NCBI RefSeq assembly: GCF_001297125.1
Contig: NZ_LHPC01000040.1
Span: 62,001-126,000 of the forward strand
Source: Pseudomonas sp. RIT-PI-q
GTDB lineage: Bacteria > Pseudomonadota > Gammaproteobacteria > Pseudomonadales > Pseudomonadaceae
Length of the DNA: 64,000 nt
Direction of reading: 5' to 3'
In this document: piece after piece, positions 43,657 to 53,209 of the stretch
Numbering within the stretch: the stretch's first letter is position 1
Layout: each line of letters begins with the position of its first letter
Translations under genes and position numbers: made by a program
Notes under the pieces: model-generated
Told to the model about the DNA's origin: nothing
The model's database searches: none
The model's input: the letters and a program-made list of their open reading frames with translations, nothing else

Positions 43657-45315
43657 ATGTACGTATACGACGAGTACGATCAGCGGATCATCGAGGACCG
43701 CGTCAAGCAGTTCCGTGATCAGACCCGACGCTATCTGGCAGGCGAGCTGAGCGAAGAAGAATTCCGCCCCCTGCGCTTGCAAAACGGGCTTTATATCCAG
43801 CGTTTCGCGCCGATGTTGCGTGTGGCGGTGCCTTACGGCCAACTGACTTCGCGCCAGACGCGAATGATGGCCAAGATTGCCCGCGACTATGACAAGGGCT
43901 ATGCCCACATCAGCACCCGGCAGAACGTGCAGTTCAACTGGCCGGCCCTGGAAGACATTCCGGACATCCTGGCTGAACTGGCGACCGTGCAGATGCACGC
44001 GATCCAGACCAGTGGCAACTGCCTGCGCAACGTCACCACCGACCAGTTCGCCGGTGTCGCTTTCGACGAGTTGATCGACCCGCGTCCGTGGTGCGAGATC
44101 GTCCGTCAGTGGACGACATTCCACCCGGAATTCGCCTACCTGCCGCGTAAATTCAAGATCGCCATCAACGGTTCGACCTCCGACCGTGCCGCCATCGAAG
44201 TCCATGACATCGGCCTTGAGCCGGTGCACAACGCCGCTGGCGAACTGGGTTTCCGTGTGCTGGTCGGTGGCGGCCTCGGTCGTACCCCGGTGGTGGGCGC
44301 GTTCATCAATGAATTCCTGCCGTGGAAAGACCTGTTGAGCTACCTCGACGCCATCCTGCGGGTTTACAACCGCTATGGCCGTCGTGACAACAAGTACAAG
44401 GCGCGGATCAAGATCCTCGTCAAAGCCTTGACCCCTGAAGTCTTCGCCCAGAAAGTCGACGCGGAAATGGAACACCTTCGCGGTGGCCAGACCACGCTGA
44501 CCGACGCCGAAGTGCATCGCGTCGCCAAACACTTCGTCGACCCGGACTACAAGGCGCTGGACAACCAGGTCGCCGAACTGGCCGCACTCGACAAAGAACA
44601 CCCAGGCTTCGCCCGCTGGCGCACCCGCAATACCCTGGCGCACAAGAAGCCGGGTTATGTCGCGGTGACGCTGTCCCTGAAGCCGACCGGTGTTGCACCG
44701 GGCGACATCACCGACAAGCAGCTCGATGCCGTTGCCGACCTGGCCGATCGTTACAGCTTCGGTCAGCTACGTACCTCCCACGAGCAGAACATCATTCTCG
44801 CCGACGTTGAACAGAGTCAGTTGTTCGCGATGTGGGGCGAGTTGCGCGAGCAAGGTTTCGCCACGCCGAACATCGGTTTGCTGACCGACATCATCTGCTG
44901 CCCGGGCGGTGACTTCTGCTCCCTGGCCAACGCCAAGTCGATCCCGATCGCCGAATCGATCCAGCGTCGTTTCGAAGACCTGGACTACCTGTTCGACATC
45001 GGCGAACTGGACCTGAACATCTCCGGATGCATGAACGCCTGTGGTCACCACCACGTCGGTCACATCGGCATTCTCGGGGTGGACAAGAAAGGCGAAGAGT
45101 TCTACCAGGTTTCCCTCGGTGGCAGTGGCAGCCGCGACGCCAGCCTGGGAAAAATCCTCGGCCCGTCCTTTGCCCAGGACGCCATGCCTGACGTGATCGA
45201 AAAGCTGATCGACGTGTACATCGAACAACGTACCGAAGACGAGCGTTTCATCGACACCTATCAGCGTATTGGCATCGACCTCTTCAAGGAACGCGTCTAT
45301 GCAGCGAATAATTAA
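43657..45315 (+). CDS. cysI: Sulfite reductase hemoprotein (CysI-type)
   Basis: The product is 552 aa, a duplicated nitrite/sulfite reductase fold. The first half carries SRQTRMMAKIARDYDKGYAH and STRQNVQFNWPALEDIPD; the C-terminal half has the 4Fe-4S/sirohaem cysteines in CCPGGDFCSLANAKS and NISGCMNACGHHHVGHIG. It reduces sulfite to sulfide for cysteine synthesis with a separate electron donor. The ATG at 43657 gives the usual Pseudomonas length. It overlaps the DUF934 gene by 17 bases, the standard arrangement. Confidence 0.96.
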   Translation: MYVYDEYDQRIIEDRVKQFRDQTRRYLAGELSEEEFRPLRLQNGLYIQRFAPMLRVAVPYGQLTSRQTRMMAKIARDYDKGYAHISTRQNVQFNWPALEDIPDILAELATVQMHAIQTSGNCLRNVTTDQFAGVAFDELIDPRPWCEIVRQWTTFHPEFAYLPRKFKIAINGSTSDRAAIEVHDIGLEPVHNAAGELGFRVLVGGGLGRTPVVGAFINEFLPWKDLLSYLDAILRVYNRYGRRDNKYKARIKILVKALTPEVFAQKVDAEMEHLRGGQTTLTDAEVHRVAKHFVDPDYKALDNQVAELAALDKEHPGFARWRTRNTLAHKKPGYVAVTLSLKPTGVAPGDITDKQLDAVADLADRYSFGQLRTSHEQNIILADVEQSQLFAMWGELREQGFATPNIGLLTDIICCPGGDFCSLANAKSIPIAESIQRRFEDLDYLFDIGELDLNISGCMNACGHHHVGHIGILGVDKKGEEFYQVSLGGSGSRDASLGKILGPSFAQDAMPDVIEKLIDVYIEQRTEDERFIDTYQRIGIDLFKERVYAANN

Positions 45316-45793
45316 GAACAACGAAGTCGTCGACGAAACCTGGCACTTGTTGCCCAAGGACTTCAACATCGACGAGATCAGCAACTGCGACGACCTGATC
45401 GTCCCGCTGCAGCTGTGGCGCGAGCACAGTCGTATGCTCAAGGCCCGCGATGGCGGTTTGGGCGTATGGCTGGATGCTGATGAAGAAGCCGAAGAAATCG
45501 GTGACGACGTGGATCAGTTCAAGGTGATCGCCTTGAACTTCCCGGCCTTCACCGATGGCCGCAATTACTCCAACGCCCGCCTGCTGCGTGACCGTTATGG
45601 TTTCAAAGGCGAATTGCGGGCGATTGGCGATGTGCTGCGCGACCAGCTGTTCTATATGCACCGCTGCGGGTTTGACGCGTTTGCGATTCGCCCTGATAAA
45701 GATCCGTACGAAGCCCTGGACGGTCTCAAGGACTTCTCGGTGACCTATCAGGCCGCCACCGACGAACCGCTGCCGCTGTTCCGTCGCCGCTAA
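45299..45793 (+). CDS. DUF934 protein, partner of CysI
   Basis: The product is 164 aa. It begins MQRIIKNNEVVDETWHLLP and contains the DUF934 core LNFPAFTDGRNYSNARLLRD, GELRAIGDVLRDQLFYMHRC and GFDAFAIRPD. This family is almost always encoded right after cysI in pseudomonads and is presumed to support sulfite reduction, perhaps as an electron-transfer or assembly factor; the mechanism is unknown. The start lies inside the end of cysI, so the two are coupled. Confidence 0.94.
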   Translation: MQRIIKNNEVVDETWHLLPKDFNIDEISNCDDLIVPLQLWREHSRMLKARDGGLGVWLDADEEAEEIGDDVDQFKVIALNFPAFTDGRNYSNARLLRDRYGFKGELRAIGDVLRDQLFYMHRCGFDAFAIRPDKDPYEALDGLKDFSVTYQAATDEPLPLFRRR

Positions 45794-45807
45794 GTACGCG
45801 TACAACA

Positions 45808-45846
45808 AAAAGCCCTGAATCGGAAATTCGCTTCAGGGCTTTTTTG
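45808..45846 (+). terminator. Rho-independent terminator of cysI-DUF934
   Basis: AAAAAGCCCTGAA and TTCAGGGCTTTTTT form a strong stem with a T run, 15 bases after the stop. Confidence 0.9.
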
Positions 45847-45859
45847 TTTCCGGTGTCCG

Positions 45860-45893
45860 CCCCTGTAGGAGCTGGCAAGCCAGCTCCTACAGA
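45860..45893. repeat. Single palindromic REP
   Basis: CTGTAGGAGCTGGCAAGCCAGCTCCTACAG is a perfect 30-base palindrome between two terminators. It is quoted here as arms of CTGTAGGAGCTGGC. Confidence 0.8.
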
Positions 45894-45915
45894 AATTTTG
45901 GTGATCTTCAGATGT

Positions 45916-45945
45916 AAAAAAGCCGCAACCATGGTTGCGGCTTTT
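45916..45945 (-). terminator. Rho-independent terminator of sohB
   Basis: Leftward, AAAAGCCGCAACC-ATGGTTGCGGC forms the stem and is followed by TTTTTT. It lies 19 bases after the sohB stop and may also work rightward. Confidence 0.88.
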
Positions 45946-45963
45946 CTATGTCAGCGTAATCCG

Positions 45964-46986
45964 TTACCAGAAGCGTTGTTGGGTCAAACGGCTCCACCAG
46001 CTCAGCAACACCCGGTCGACCGAACCGCTGGCCGCCATGCCGATGCGTTCCTGCAGGCTTTTGCGTTCGGCGTAGTGCAAGTGATAAAGCTCGGACTGTT
46101 TGGCGCGTTCGGCGAGGTATTCATCGCTGGTCTTGAGTTCGTCCACCAGTTGCTTGTCCAGCGCCGCGATGCCGAGCCAGATTTCACCGGTGGCCACTTC
46201 GTCGATGGCCAGTTGCGGGCGATAGCGGGAAACGAAGTTCTTGAACAACTGGTGGGTGATGTCCAGGTCTTCCTGGAACTTCTCCCGGCCCTTCTCGGTG
46301 TTTTCGCCAAACACCGTCAGGGTGCGTTTGTATTCGCCGGCGGTCAGCACTTCGAAGTCGATATCGTGTTTTTTCAGCAGGCGATTGACGTTGGGCAGCT
46401 GTGCGACCACGCCGATCGAGCCGAGAATCGCGAACGGCGCGCTGATGATCTTCTCGCCGATGCACGCCATCATGTAGCCGCCGCTGGCCGCGACCTTGTC
46501 GATGCACACGGTCAACGGCACGCCAGCCTCACGGATACGTGCCAGTTGCGAGGACGCCAGGCCGTAGCTGTGGACCATGCCGCCGCCGCTTTCCAGGCGC
46601 AGCACCACTTCATCCTTGGGCGTGGCGAGGGTCAGCAGCGCGGTGATTTCATGGCGCAGGCTTTCAGTGGCCGAAGCCTTGATGTCGCCGTCGAAATCGA
46701 GCACGAACACTCGCGGTTTTGCCTCGGTTTTTTTCTTCTGTTTTTTCTCGGTTTTAACCTGGGACTTGCGCAGGGCCTTGAGCTGGTCCTTGTCGAGCAG
46801 GGTTTGCTCCAGGCGCTCGCGCAGCCCTTTGTAGAAATCATTGAGCTTGCTGACTTGCAACTGGCCGGCCGTCTTGCGTCGACCTTTGCTGCGCAAGGCC
46901 GCAAAACTGGCCAGGACCACCAGAATGGCGATCACCAGTGTCACGGTCTTGGCCAGAAAAACGGCGTATTCGGCAAAAAACTCCAC
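45964..46986 (-). CDS. sohB: Inner-membrane serine protease SohB
   Basis: The product is 340 aa from a GTG start with GGAG 5 bases upstream; family alignment (MEFFAEYAVFLAKTVTL) supports it over earlier codons. One N-terminal transmembrane helix, a Lys/Glu-rich linker (about residues 60-90, KTEKKQKKKTEAKPR), then a SppA/S49 domain: LRLESGGGMVHSYGLA, the catalytic Ser in KVAASGGYMMACIGEK, and the Lys in LTAGEYKRTL. It faces the periplasm and is thought to degrade signal peptides or membrane proteins. Confidence 0.95.
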   Translation of the reverse strand: MEFFAEYAVFLAKTVTLVIAILVVLASFAALRSKGRRKTAGQLQVSKLNDFYKGLRERLEQTLLDKDQLKALRKSQVKTEKKQKKKTEAKPRVFVLDFDGDIKASATESLRHEITALLTLATPKDEVVLRLESGGGMVHSYGLASSQLARIREAGVPLTVCIDKVAASGGYMMACIGEKIISAPFAILGSIGVVAQLPNVNRLLKKHDIDFEVLTAGEYKRTLTVFGENTEKGREKFQEDLDITHQLFKNFVSRYRPQLAIDEVATGEIWLGIAALDKQLVDELKTSDEYLAERAKQSELYHLHYAERKSLQERIGMAASGSVDRVLLSWWSRLTQQRFW

Positions 46987-47191
46987 AGGGACTCCTTCAA
47001 TACGATGCGCTGCAAATAACGCGCGCGGGATGACCACCAGCATACCCATGCACCGGCCCGGCGGCCAGCCGTGAAACCTCTGGCAACAGGCCTGTAACGG
47101 GCATTTCAAACAAGCGTATGTTTTTTCATTGACAGCTCACCGCCATCCTCATAACCTCGCCGAACCTTCAACGTACCGGGATGACGCGGAC

Positions 47192-47902
47192 GTGGGCAGT
47201 ATCTATTTGATTCGACATGGCCAGGCCTCCTTTGGTGCAGACGACTATGACGTCCTGTCGCCGACCGGTATTCGCCAGGCAGAAATACTCGGCCAACACC
47301 TGGCCGGGCTCGGTATCAGTTTCGACCGCTGCCTCTCCGGCGACCTGCGCCGCCAGCAGCACACGGCCAACAGCGCACTGGAACAGTTCGCTGCCGTGGG
47401 CCTGCCGATTCCGGTATTGGAAATCGATTCCGCCTTCAACGAATTCGACGCCGATGCGGTGATTCGCGCGCTGCTCCCGGCCATGTTGGCGGACGAGCCC
47501 GAAGCGCTGGAGATCCTGCGCAACGCAGCGCAAAACCGCGCTGAGTTCCAGCGTATCTTCGCCCTGATCATCGAACGCTGGCTCGCCGGCACCTATGACA
47601 CACCGGGCCTGGAAAGCTGGCTGGGGTTTGTCGAGCGCGTGCAGGCCGGTCTGCAGCGGATCCTCGAACAGGCCGACAATACCCAGAAAATCGCCGTGTT
47701 CACCTCCGGCGGCACTATCACTGCCCTGCTCCACCTCATTACGCAAATGCCTGCCCGGCAGGCGTTTGAACTGAACTGGCAAATCGTCAACACCTCGCTC
47801 AACCAACTGAAGTTTCGTGGTCGCGAGGTGGCGTTGGCTTCCTTCAACAGTCATGCGCATCTGCAACTGTTGAAGGCCCCGGAACTCATCACGTTTCGCT
47901 GA
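47192..47902 (+). CDS. Histidine phosphatase family protein (phosphoglycerate-mutase fold)
   Basis: The product is 236 aa from GTG 47192 (MGSIYLIRHGQASFGADD). The catalytic RHG motif is at residues 8-10, with GIRQAEILGQHLAGLG and the second-His region in FTSGGTITALLHLI. Members dephosphorylate small or protein substrates; the substrate here is not clear. The ribosome-binding site is weak and an upstream TTG (47129) would add 21 residues unlike the family. The next gene begins 64 bases later. Confidence 0.9.
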   Translation: MGSIYLIRHGQASFGADDYDVLSPTGIRQAEILGQHLAGLGISFDRCLSGDLRRQQHTANSALEQFAAVGLPIPVLEIDSAFNEFDADAVIRALLPAMLADEPEALEILRNAAQNRAEFQRIFALIIERWLAGTYDTPGLESWLGFVERVQAGLQRILEQADNTQKIAVFTSGGTITALLHLITQMPARQAFELNWQIVNTSLNQLKFRGREVALASFNSHAHLQLLKAPELITFR

Positions 47903-47966
47903 GTCCGGACTATTGTGACCCTGGCTGTAATCACCCAGCTCTAATTACCCAAGAAAGGATCGAACC

Positions 47967-48281
47967 ATGACCTCCGTAGCTGATGCCGTACAAGCAATGA
48001 AAGCCAAGTTCAACCCAGCCGCTGCTGCCGGTCTGGACCTGGTCTTCGGTTTCCGCATCGACGACACCAAGAACTTCTCGCTGATCGTCAAGGACAGCAC
48101 CTGCGAGCTGCAAGAAGGCGAAAACCCGGACGCCCAGGTGACCCTGGTGATGGACGGCGAAACCCTGGAAGGCATCGTTGACGGTTCGACCGACGGCATG
48201 CAAGCGTTCATGGGCGGCAAACTGCGCGCTGAAGGCGACATGATGCTGGCGATGAAACTGTCCGAGCTGTTCCCAAGTTAA
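47967..48281 (+). CDS. SCP2 sterol/lipid-carrier domain protein
   Basis: The product is 104 aa, a single SCP2-like domain: VADAVQAMKAKFNPAAAAGL, VFGFRIDDTKNFSLIVKDS, ADAQVTL-type strand (NPDAQVTLVMDGETLEGIV) and MQAFMGGKLRAEGDMMLAMKL. These proteins bind hydrophobic ligands such as acyl-CoA. AAGGA precedes the ATG. A terminator follows 40-75 bases downstream. It may be cotranscribed with the phosphatase gene. Confidence 0.93.
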   Translation: MTSVADAVQAMKAKFNPAAAAGLDLVFGFRIDDTKNFSLIVKDSTCELQEGENPDAQVTLVMDGETLEGIVDGSTDGMQAFMGGKLRAEGDMMLAMKLSELFPS

Positions 48282-48324
48282 GACGGCGGCTCCCTGCTTC
48301 GGGGAGCCTCTCTGGCTGCACACG

Positions 48325-48358
48325 AATCCCGCCCCTTGTGGCGGGATTTGTCGTTTTT
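48325..48358 (+). terminator. Rho-independent terminator of the SCP2 gene
   Basis: AATCCCGCC-CCTTGT-GGCGGGATT is followed by TGTCGTTTTT. A second hairpin, GGCTCCC-loop-GGGAGCC, lies just upstream at 48287-48306. Confidence 0.85.
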
Positions 48359-48476
48359 CACCCCCGGAAAACGGCCCTCCACGGATTTGCCGTCTATATT
48401 CTTTCTGGCCGCCTGCGTCAGACACCGGCTGTTTGCCCTCGCTTTTTCATGAAAAACCTTTGCGCGGAGCACTGCC

Positions 48477-50435
48477 ATGAGCCCACCTGACGAACACGAC
48501 GGTTTCAATCGCCGACGTGTACTGCAAGGCCTTTCGGCAGGTGCCGTCGGCGCCTGGATCAGCCCGCTATTAGCAGGGAGTAAAACCATGCCCGATGCCC
48601 CGGCCGACCTCATTCTTTACAACGGACGCCTGCACACCGTCGATCGCAAGAAACCCCAAGCCAGCGCCGTCGCGATCAAGGACGGACGCTTCGTGGTGGT
48701 CGGCAGCGATGCCCAGGCCATGGCCCTGCAAGGTCCCGGCACGAAAATCGTCGACCTGCACGGACGCACGGTGATTCCCGGTCTCAATGACTCGCACCTG
48801 CACCTGATACGTGGTGGCCTCAATTACAACCTCGAACTGCGCTGGGAAGGCGTGCCGTCACTGGTCGATGCCTTGCGGATGCTCAAGGATCAGGCGGATC
48901 GCACCCCCACGCCGCAATGGGTGCGCGTGGTCGGCGGCTGGAACGAGTTCCAGTTCGCCGAGAAGCGCCTGCCCACGCTTGATGAACTGAACAAGGCTGC
49001 GCCGGACACTCCGGTGTTCGTCCTGCACCTCTACGACCGCGCCCTGCTCAACCGCGCCGCGCTGAAAGTGGTCGGTTATACCCGCGACACACCGAACCCG
49101 CCGGGTGGTGAAATCCAGCGCGATGCCAATGGCGACCCGACCGGCATGCTGATCGCGCGGCCCAACGCGATGATCCTCTACTCGACCCTGGCCAAAGGGC
49201 CGAAACTGCCACTGGAATACCAGGTCAACTCGACCCGCCAGTTCATGCGCGAGCTCAATCGCCTGGGTGTCACCAGCGCCATCGATGCCGGCGGCGGTTA
49301 TCAGAACTACCCGGACGACTACCACGTCATCCAGCAACTGGCCAAAGACCAACAGCTCACGGTGCGCATCGCCTATAACCTGTTCACCCAGAAGCCCAAG
49401 GAAGAACTGACCGATTTCAAAAACTGGACCAGCACCTCGCACTACGGTCAGGGCGACGACTTCCTGCGACACAACGGTGCCGGGGAAATGCTGGTGTTCT
49501 CGGCGGCGGACTTCGAAGACTTCCTCGAACCACGCCCGGACCTGCCGCAAACCATGGAACAGGAACTGGAACCGGTGGTTCGGCATCTGGTGGAACAGCG
49601 CTGGCCGTTCCGCCTGCACGCCACGTACAACGAATCCATCAGCCGCATGCTCGACGTGTTCGAGAAGGTCAATCGCGACATTCCGTTCGATGGTTTGCCG
49701 TGGTTTTTCGACCATGCCGAAACCATCACGCCACAGAACATCGAACGGGTGAAAGCCCTTGGCGGCGGCATTGCGATTCAGGACCGCATGGCGTTCCAGG
49801 GTGAATACTTCGTCGACCGTTACGGCGCCAAGGCTGCCGAGCACACGCCACCGATTGCCCGCATGCTGGCCGAAGGAATTCCCGTTGGCGCCGGCACCGA
49901 TGCCACGCGGGTCTCCAGTTACAACCCGTGGACGTCGATGTATTGGCTGGTCAGCGGCCGCACCGTGGGCGGCCTGGAGCTGTACCCACAAGGCTTGAGC
50001 CGCGACACCGCGCTGGAATTGTTCACTCACGGCAGCGCCTGGTTTTCCTCGGAGCAAGGCAAGAAAGGCCAGATCAAGGTCGGGCAACTGGCGGATTTGA
50101 TTGCGCTGTCGGCGGACTATTTCCACATCGAGGACGAAGCGATCAAATGGATCGAGTCGGTGCTGACCATTGTCGATGGCAAGATCGTTTACGGCGCCGT
50201 CGAATTCGAAAAACTCGGGCCGCCTCCGATTCCCGTGGTGCCGGAATGGTCGCCTGTCACCACCGTACCGGGGCATTGGAAACCTTTGGCGCCGATGACG
50301 GCGCAGGTGCATCAGTGTGTCGGGGCGTGTGCGGTGCATGCGCACAGTCATGAACGAGCGCGATTGTCCTCGGCACCGGTCAGCGATTTCGCTGGTTTCT
50401 GGGGGGCGTTTGGTTGTTCGTGTTTCGCATTCTGA
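48477..50435 (+). CDS. YtcJ-like amidohydrolase, possibly Tat-exported
   Basis: The product is 652 aa. An N-terminal NRRRVLQGLSAGAVGAWISP segment resembles a twin-arginine signal. The amidohydrolase-3 fold follows: DLILYNGRLHTVDRKKPQAS, metal-site VIPGLNDSHLHLIRGG, then later His in FDHAETITPQNI and VGAGTDATRVSSYNPW. It probably hydrolyses an amide or cyclic amide. A second ATG at 48588 with a perfect AGGGAG 7 bases upstream would give a cytoplasmic form without the signal. Both starts have ribosome-binding sites. Substrate unknown. Confidence 0.92.
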   Translation: MSPPDEHDGFNRRRVLQGLSAGAVGAWISPLLAGSKTMPDAPADLILYNGRLHTVDRKKPQASAVAIKDGRFVVVGSDAQAMALQGPGTKIVDLHGRTVIPGLNDSHLHLIRGGLNYNLELRWEGVPSLVDALRMLKDQADRTPTPQWVRVVGGWNEFQFAEKRLPTLDELNKAAPDTPVFVLHLYDRALLNRAALKVVGYTRDTPNPPGGEIQRDANGDPTGMLIARPNAMILYSTLAKGPKLPLEYQVNSTRQFMRELNRLGVTSAIDAGGGYQNYPDDYHVIQQLAKDQQLTVRIAYNLFTQKPKEELTDFKNWTSTSHYGQGDDFLRHNGAGEMLVFSAADFEDFLEPRPDLPQTMEQELEPVVRHLVEQRWPFRLHATYNESISRMLDVFEKVNRDIPFDGLPWFFDHAETITPQNIERVKALGGGIAIQDRMAFQGEYFVDRYGAKAAEHTPPIARMLAEGIPVGAGTDATRVSSYNPWTSMYWLVSGRTVGGLELYPQGLSRDTALELFTHGSAWFSSEQGKKGQIKVGQLADLIALSADYFHIEDEAIKWIESVLTIVDGKIVYGAVEFEKLGPPPIPVVPEWSPVTTVPGHWKPLAPMTAQVHQCVGACAVHAHSHERARLSSAPVSDFAGFWGAFGCSCFAF

Positions 50436-50462
50436 ACGACGTTCCCATTAACACAGGTAATC

Positions 50463-50560
50463 CAATGTGGGAGCGGGCTTGCTCGCGAAGGCGTCGTGTC
50501 AGCCGACATCAACGGTAACTGACACACCGCCTTCGCGAGCAAGCCCGCTCCCACATTTGA
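50463..50560. repeat. REP doublet
   Basis: GTGGGAGCGGGCTTGCTCGCG and the inverted CTTCGCGAGCAAGCCCGCTC lie between the convergent amidohydrolase and glucosidase genes. Confidence 0.85.
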
Positions 50561-50578
50561 TCATCGTTGGACGCACGA

Positions 50579-53209
50579 TCAAGGTTGTAACAACAGCGCC
50601 ACCAACGCGCTCCACCCGGTCTGGTGACTGGCCCCCAACCCGCGCCCGGTTTCCCCGTGAAAATACTCATGGAACAACACCAGGCCGCGGCTGGCAGGGT
50701 CGGCCTGTAATTGCGCATACGCCGCCATCGACGGTCGATTGCCCGCTTCATCTCGCAGAAACAACCTTGTCAGGCGCTGGCTCAGGCTGTCGGCAACCTC
50801 CTCCAGCGAGGCCAGAAAACCCGACCCCGTTGGGTACTCCACCGAGAAGTTCTGATCGTAGTAACGGTGAAACTCGCGCAACGATTCGATCAGCAGGTAG
50901 TTGATCGGCATCCACACCGGCCCACGCCAGTTGGAGTTGCCGCCGTACAGCCGCGACCCCGCGTCCGCCGGCTCGTAACGGGCGCAGAGCCGATCGCCGT
51001 TGATCTGCATGCCAAACGGCAGCTCGGCGAAGGCTTTGGACAGCGAACGAATACCAAATTCGGAGAGAAACTCGCCCTCGTCGAGCATGCGTTTGAGCAA
51101 GTCCTTGGTGCGCTCGCCGCGCAACAGTGCCAGCAACATCCGGTTGCCTTCACCCGGCTCGGTCCAGCGCGAAACCAGGCTGGCCAGGTCCGGTCGATGA
51201 CGCATGAAGCCAAGCAGGCGCTCACGCAATCCCGGCAAACCTTCGTGCTCGTGCTGCTCCAATACCTGCACGGCGAACAGCGGCATCAGGCCGACGATAG
51301 AACGCAGGCGCAGCGGCTCGTTGATGCCGTCCGGCCGGTGCAGCACGTCGTAGAAAAACCGGTCCTGTTCGTCCCATAAACCCTCGGCTTCAGAGTCGAC
51401 CCGATTGATCGCCCCGGCGATGTAGAGAAAATGCTCGAAGAACTTCACCGCGATGTCGACGTACACGCTGTTGCGCTTGGCCAGTTCCAGGGCGATGCGC
51501 ATCAGGTCCAATGCATATGCGGCGACCCACGCCGTGCCATCGGCCTGATCGAGTTGGTAGCCGGGTGGCAACGCCGCCGAGCGATCGAACAGTGCGATGT
51601 TGTCCAGCCCGAGGAAGCCACCTTGAAACAGGTTGCGACCTTCGGCGTCCTTGCGATTGACCCACCAGGAAAAATTCAACAGCAACTTATGGAAAATCCG
51701 TTCGAGGAAATCCATGTCCCCGGCCCCGGTCAGCGCCTTGTCCTGCTGATACACCCGCCAGCAGGCCCACGCGTGGACCGGCGGGTTGGCGTCGTCGAAG
51801 CGCCATTCATAGGCCGGCAACTGGCCGTTGGGGTGCATGAAGCGGTCTTTGACCAGCAGCAACAATTGATGCTTGGCGAACCCCGGATCGATCAACGCGA
51901 AGGCCACGGCCTGAAAGCCCAGGTCCCAGGAGGCGTACCACGGGTATTCCCAGGTGTCGGGCATGGAGACGATGTCGAAATTCGACAGGTGCCGCCAATG
52001 CGTATTGCGAATGTGCGAGCGCCCGGGCGGGGGCGAAGGTTGCGCCGGATCGCCGTCGAGCCACTGATTGACGTCGAAGTAATACAGTTGCTTGGACCAC
52101 AGCAAACCGGCCAGGGCCTGGCGTTGCACGTTGCGCGCATCCGCGTCGTTGATCGCGTTTTGCAGCGCCGCGTAAAAGCCGTCAGCCTCGGCGCGTCGAC
52201 GTTCGAACAACGCCTTGGCATTCACCCGAGCGGCACCTGACCGGGCGAAGCGCAGATAGACGCTACGACTCTGGCCGCCCTCGAAGGCCAACACGAAATG
52301 CGCCGCCACCCTTGTTCCCGAGTCACGGCGGATCGCGTCGTTGACGCCATCGACCAGGAAATCGTTGATCCCGTCCTTGAACGGACCGTTCGCCGCCACA
52401 CCGTCAAGCTTGGGGAAATTGCTCTGATTTTCGCAGAACAGCCATTCGCAGTCTTCCTCGCCCCAGGCACTGGCTTGCCGATCAGACAAGTGCGGGTGCC
52501 GAGCCAGCACCTGATCACCCTCCAGCATCAGGCTTGGTTTCTGCCCGTCAGCCACCCAGCTCCAGGTGTTGCGCGCCCAGAGTTGAGGCAACACGTGCAA
52601 GCGCGCTGGCTGATCGGCGCGGTTGTGCACCGTGACGCACATGAAGATGTCGTCGGCCGCGTGTTTGGCGTATTCCACCGTCACGTCGAAATAGCGGTCG
52701 TCCTCGAACACCCCGGTGTCGAGGATTTCATACTCGGTATCCGCCAGGCCTCGGCGGGCGTTTTCGGCGATCAGGTCAGCGTAGGGAAATTCGGCTTGAG
52801 GGTATTTGTAGAGCATGCGCATGTAGGCGTGGCTCGGCACGCCATCGACGTAGAAATACAGTTCCTTGACGTCTTCGCCGTGATTGCCTTCGGCATTGTT
52901 CAGGCCGAACAGGCGTTCCTTGAGAATCGGGTCGCGCTCGTTCCATAAACCCAAGCCCAGGCACCAGTGCTGGGCCTTGTCGGAAAACCCCGCCAGCCCG
53001 TCTTCGCCCCAACGATAGGCGCGACTGCGGGCATGGTCGTGGGGGAAATAGCGCCAGGCGTCGCCATCGGCGCTGTAGTCCTCGCGCACCGTGCCCCACT
53101 GGCGCTCGCTTAAATAAGGCCCCCATTCGCGCCAGGCATCAGCCTCGTCACCGACCAGGCGCTGACCTTCGACAGTGCCCAGGATGTTCGCAGCGGGTTT
53201 GGCCGTCAT
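50579..53209 (-). CDS. GH63/MGH1-like glucosidase
   Basis: The product is 876 aa with no signal peptide. The N-terminal beta-sandwich part (YLSERQWGTVREDYSADG, RAYRWGEDGLAGFSD) is followed by an (alpha/alpha)6 barrel typical of GH63 and mannosylglycerate-hydrolase-like enzymes, with DTWEYPWYASWDLGFQAVAF, GGFLGLDNIALFDRS, NWRGPVWMPINYLLIESL and FHEYFHGETGRGLGA near the end. Acidic residues in these segments are candidate catalysts. It is probably a cytoplasmic alpha-glucosidase on an oligosaccharide or glucosyl osmolyte. I chose ATG 53209 because codons upstream only translate the 30-bp repeats. Confidence 0.9.
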   Translation of the reverse strand: MTAKPAANILGTVEGQRLVGDEADAWREWGPYLSERQWGTVREDYSADGDAWRYFPHDHARSRAYRWGEDGLAGFSDKAQHWCLGLGLWNERDPILKERLFGLNNAEGNHGEDVKELYFYVDGVPSHAYMRMLYKYPQAEFPYADLIAENARRGLADTEYEILDTGVFEDDRYFDVTVEYAKHAADDIFMCVTVHNRADQPARLHVLPQLWARNTWSWVADGQKPSLMLEGDQVLARHPHLSDRQASAWGEEDCEWLFCENQSNFPKLDGVAANGPFKDGINDFLVDGVNDAIRRDSGTRVAAHFVLAFEGGQSRSVYLRFARSGAARVNAKALFERRRAEADGFYAALQNAINDADARNVQRQALAGLLWSKQLYYFDVNQWLDGDPAQPSPPPGRSHIRNTHWRHLSNFDIVSMPDTWEYPWYASWDLGFQAVAFALIDPGFAKHQLLLLVKDRFMHPNGQLPAYEWRFDDANPPVHAWACWRVYQQDKALTGAGDMDFLERIFHKLLLNFSWWVNRKDAEGRNLFQGGFLGLDNIALFDRSAALPPGYQLDQADGTAWVAAYALDLMRIALELAKRNSVYVDIAVKFFEHFLYIAGAINRVDSEAEGLWDEQDRFFYDVLHRPDGINEPLRLRSIVGLMPLFAVQVLEQHEHEGLPGLRERLLGFMRHRPDLASLVSRWTEPGEGNRMLLALLRGERTKDLLKRMLDEGEFLSEFGIRSLSKAFAELPFGMQINGDRLCARYEPADAGSRLYGGNSNWRGPVWMPINYLLIESLREFHRYYDQNFSVEYPTGSGFLASLEEVADSLSQRLTRLFLRDEAGNRPSMAAYAQLQADPASRGLVLFHEYFHGETGRGLGASHQTGWSALVALLLQP

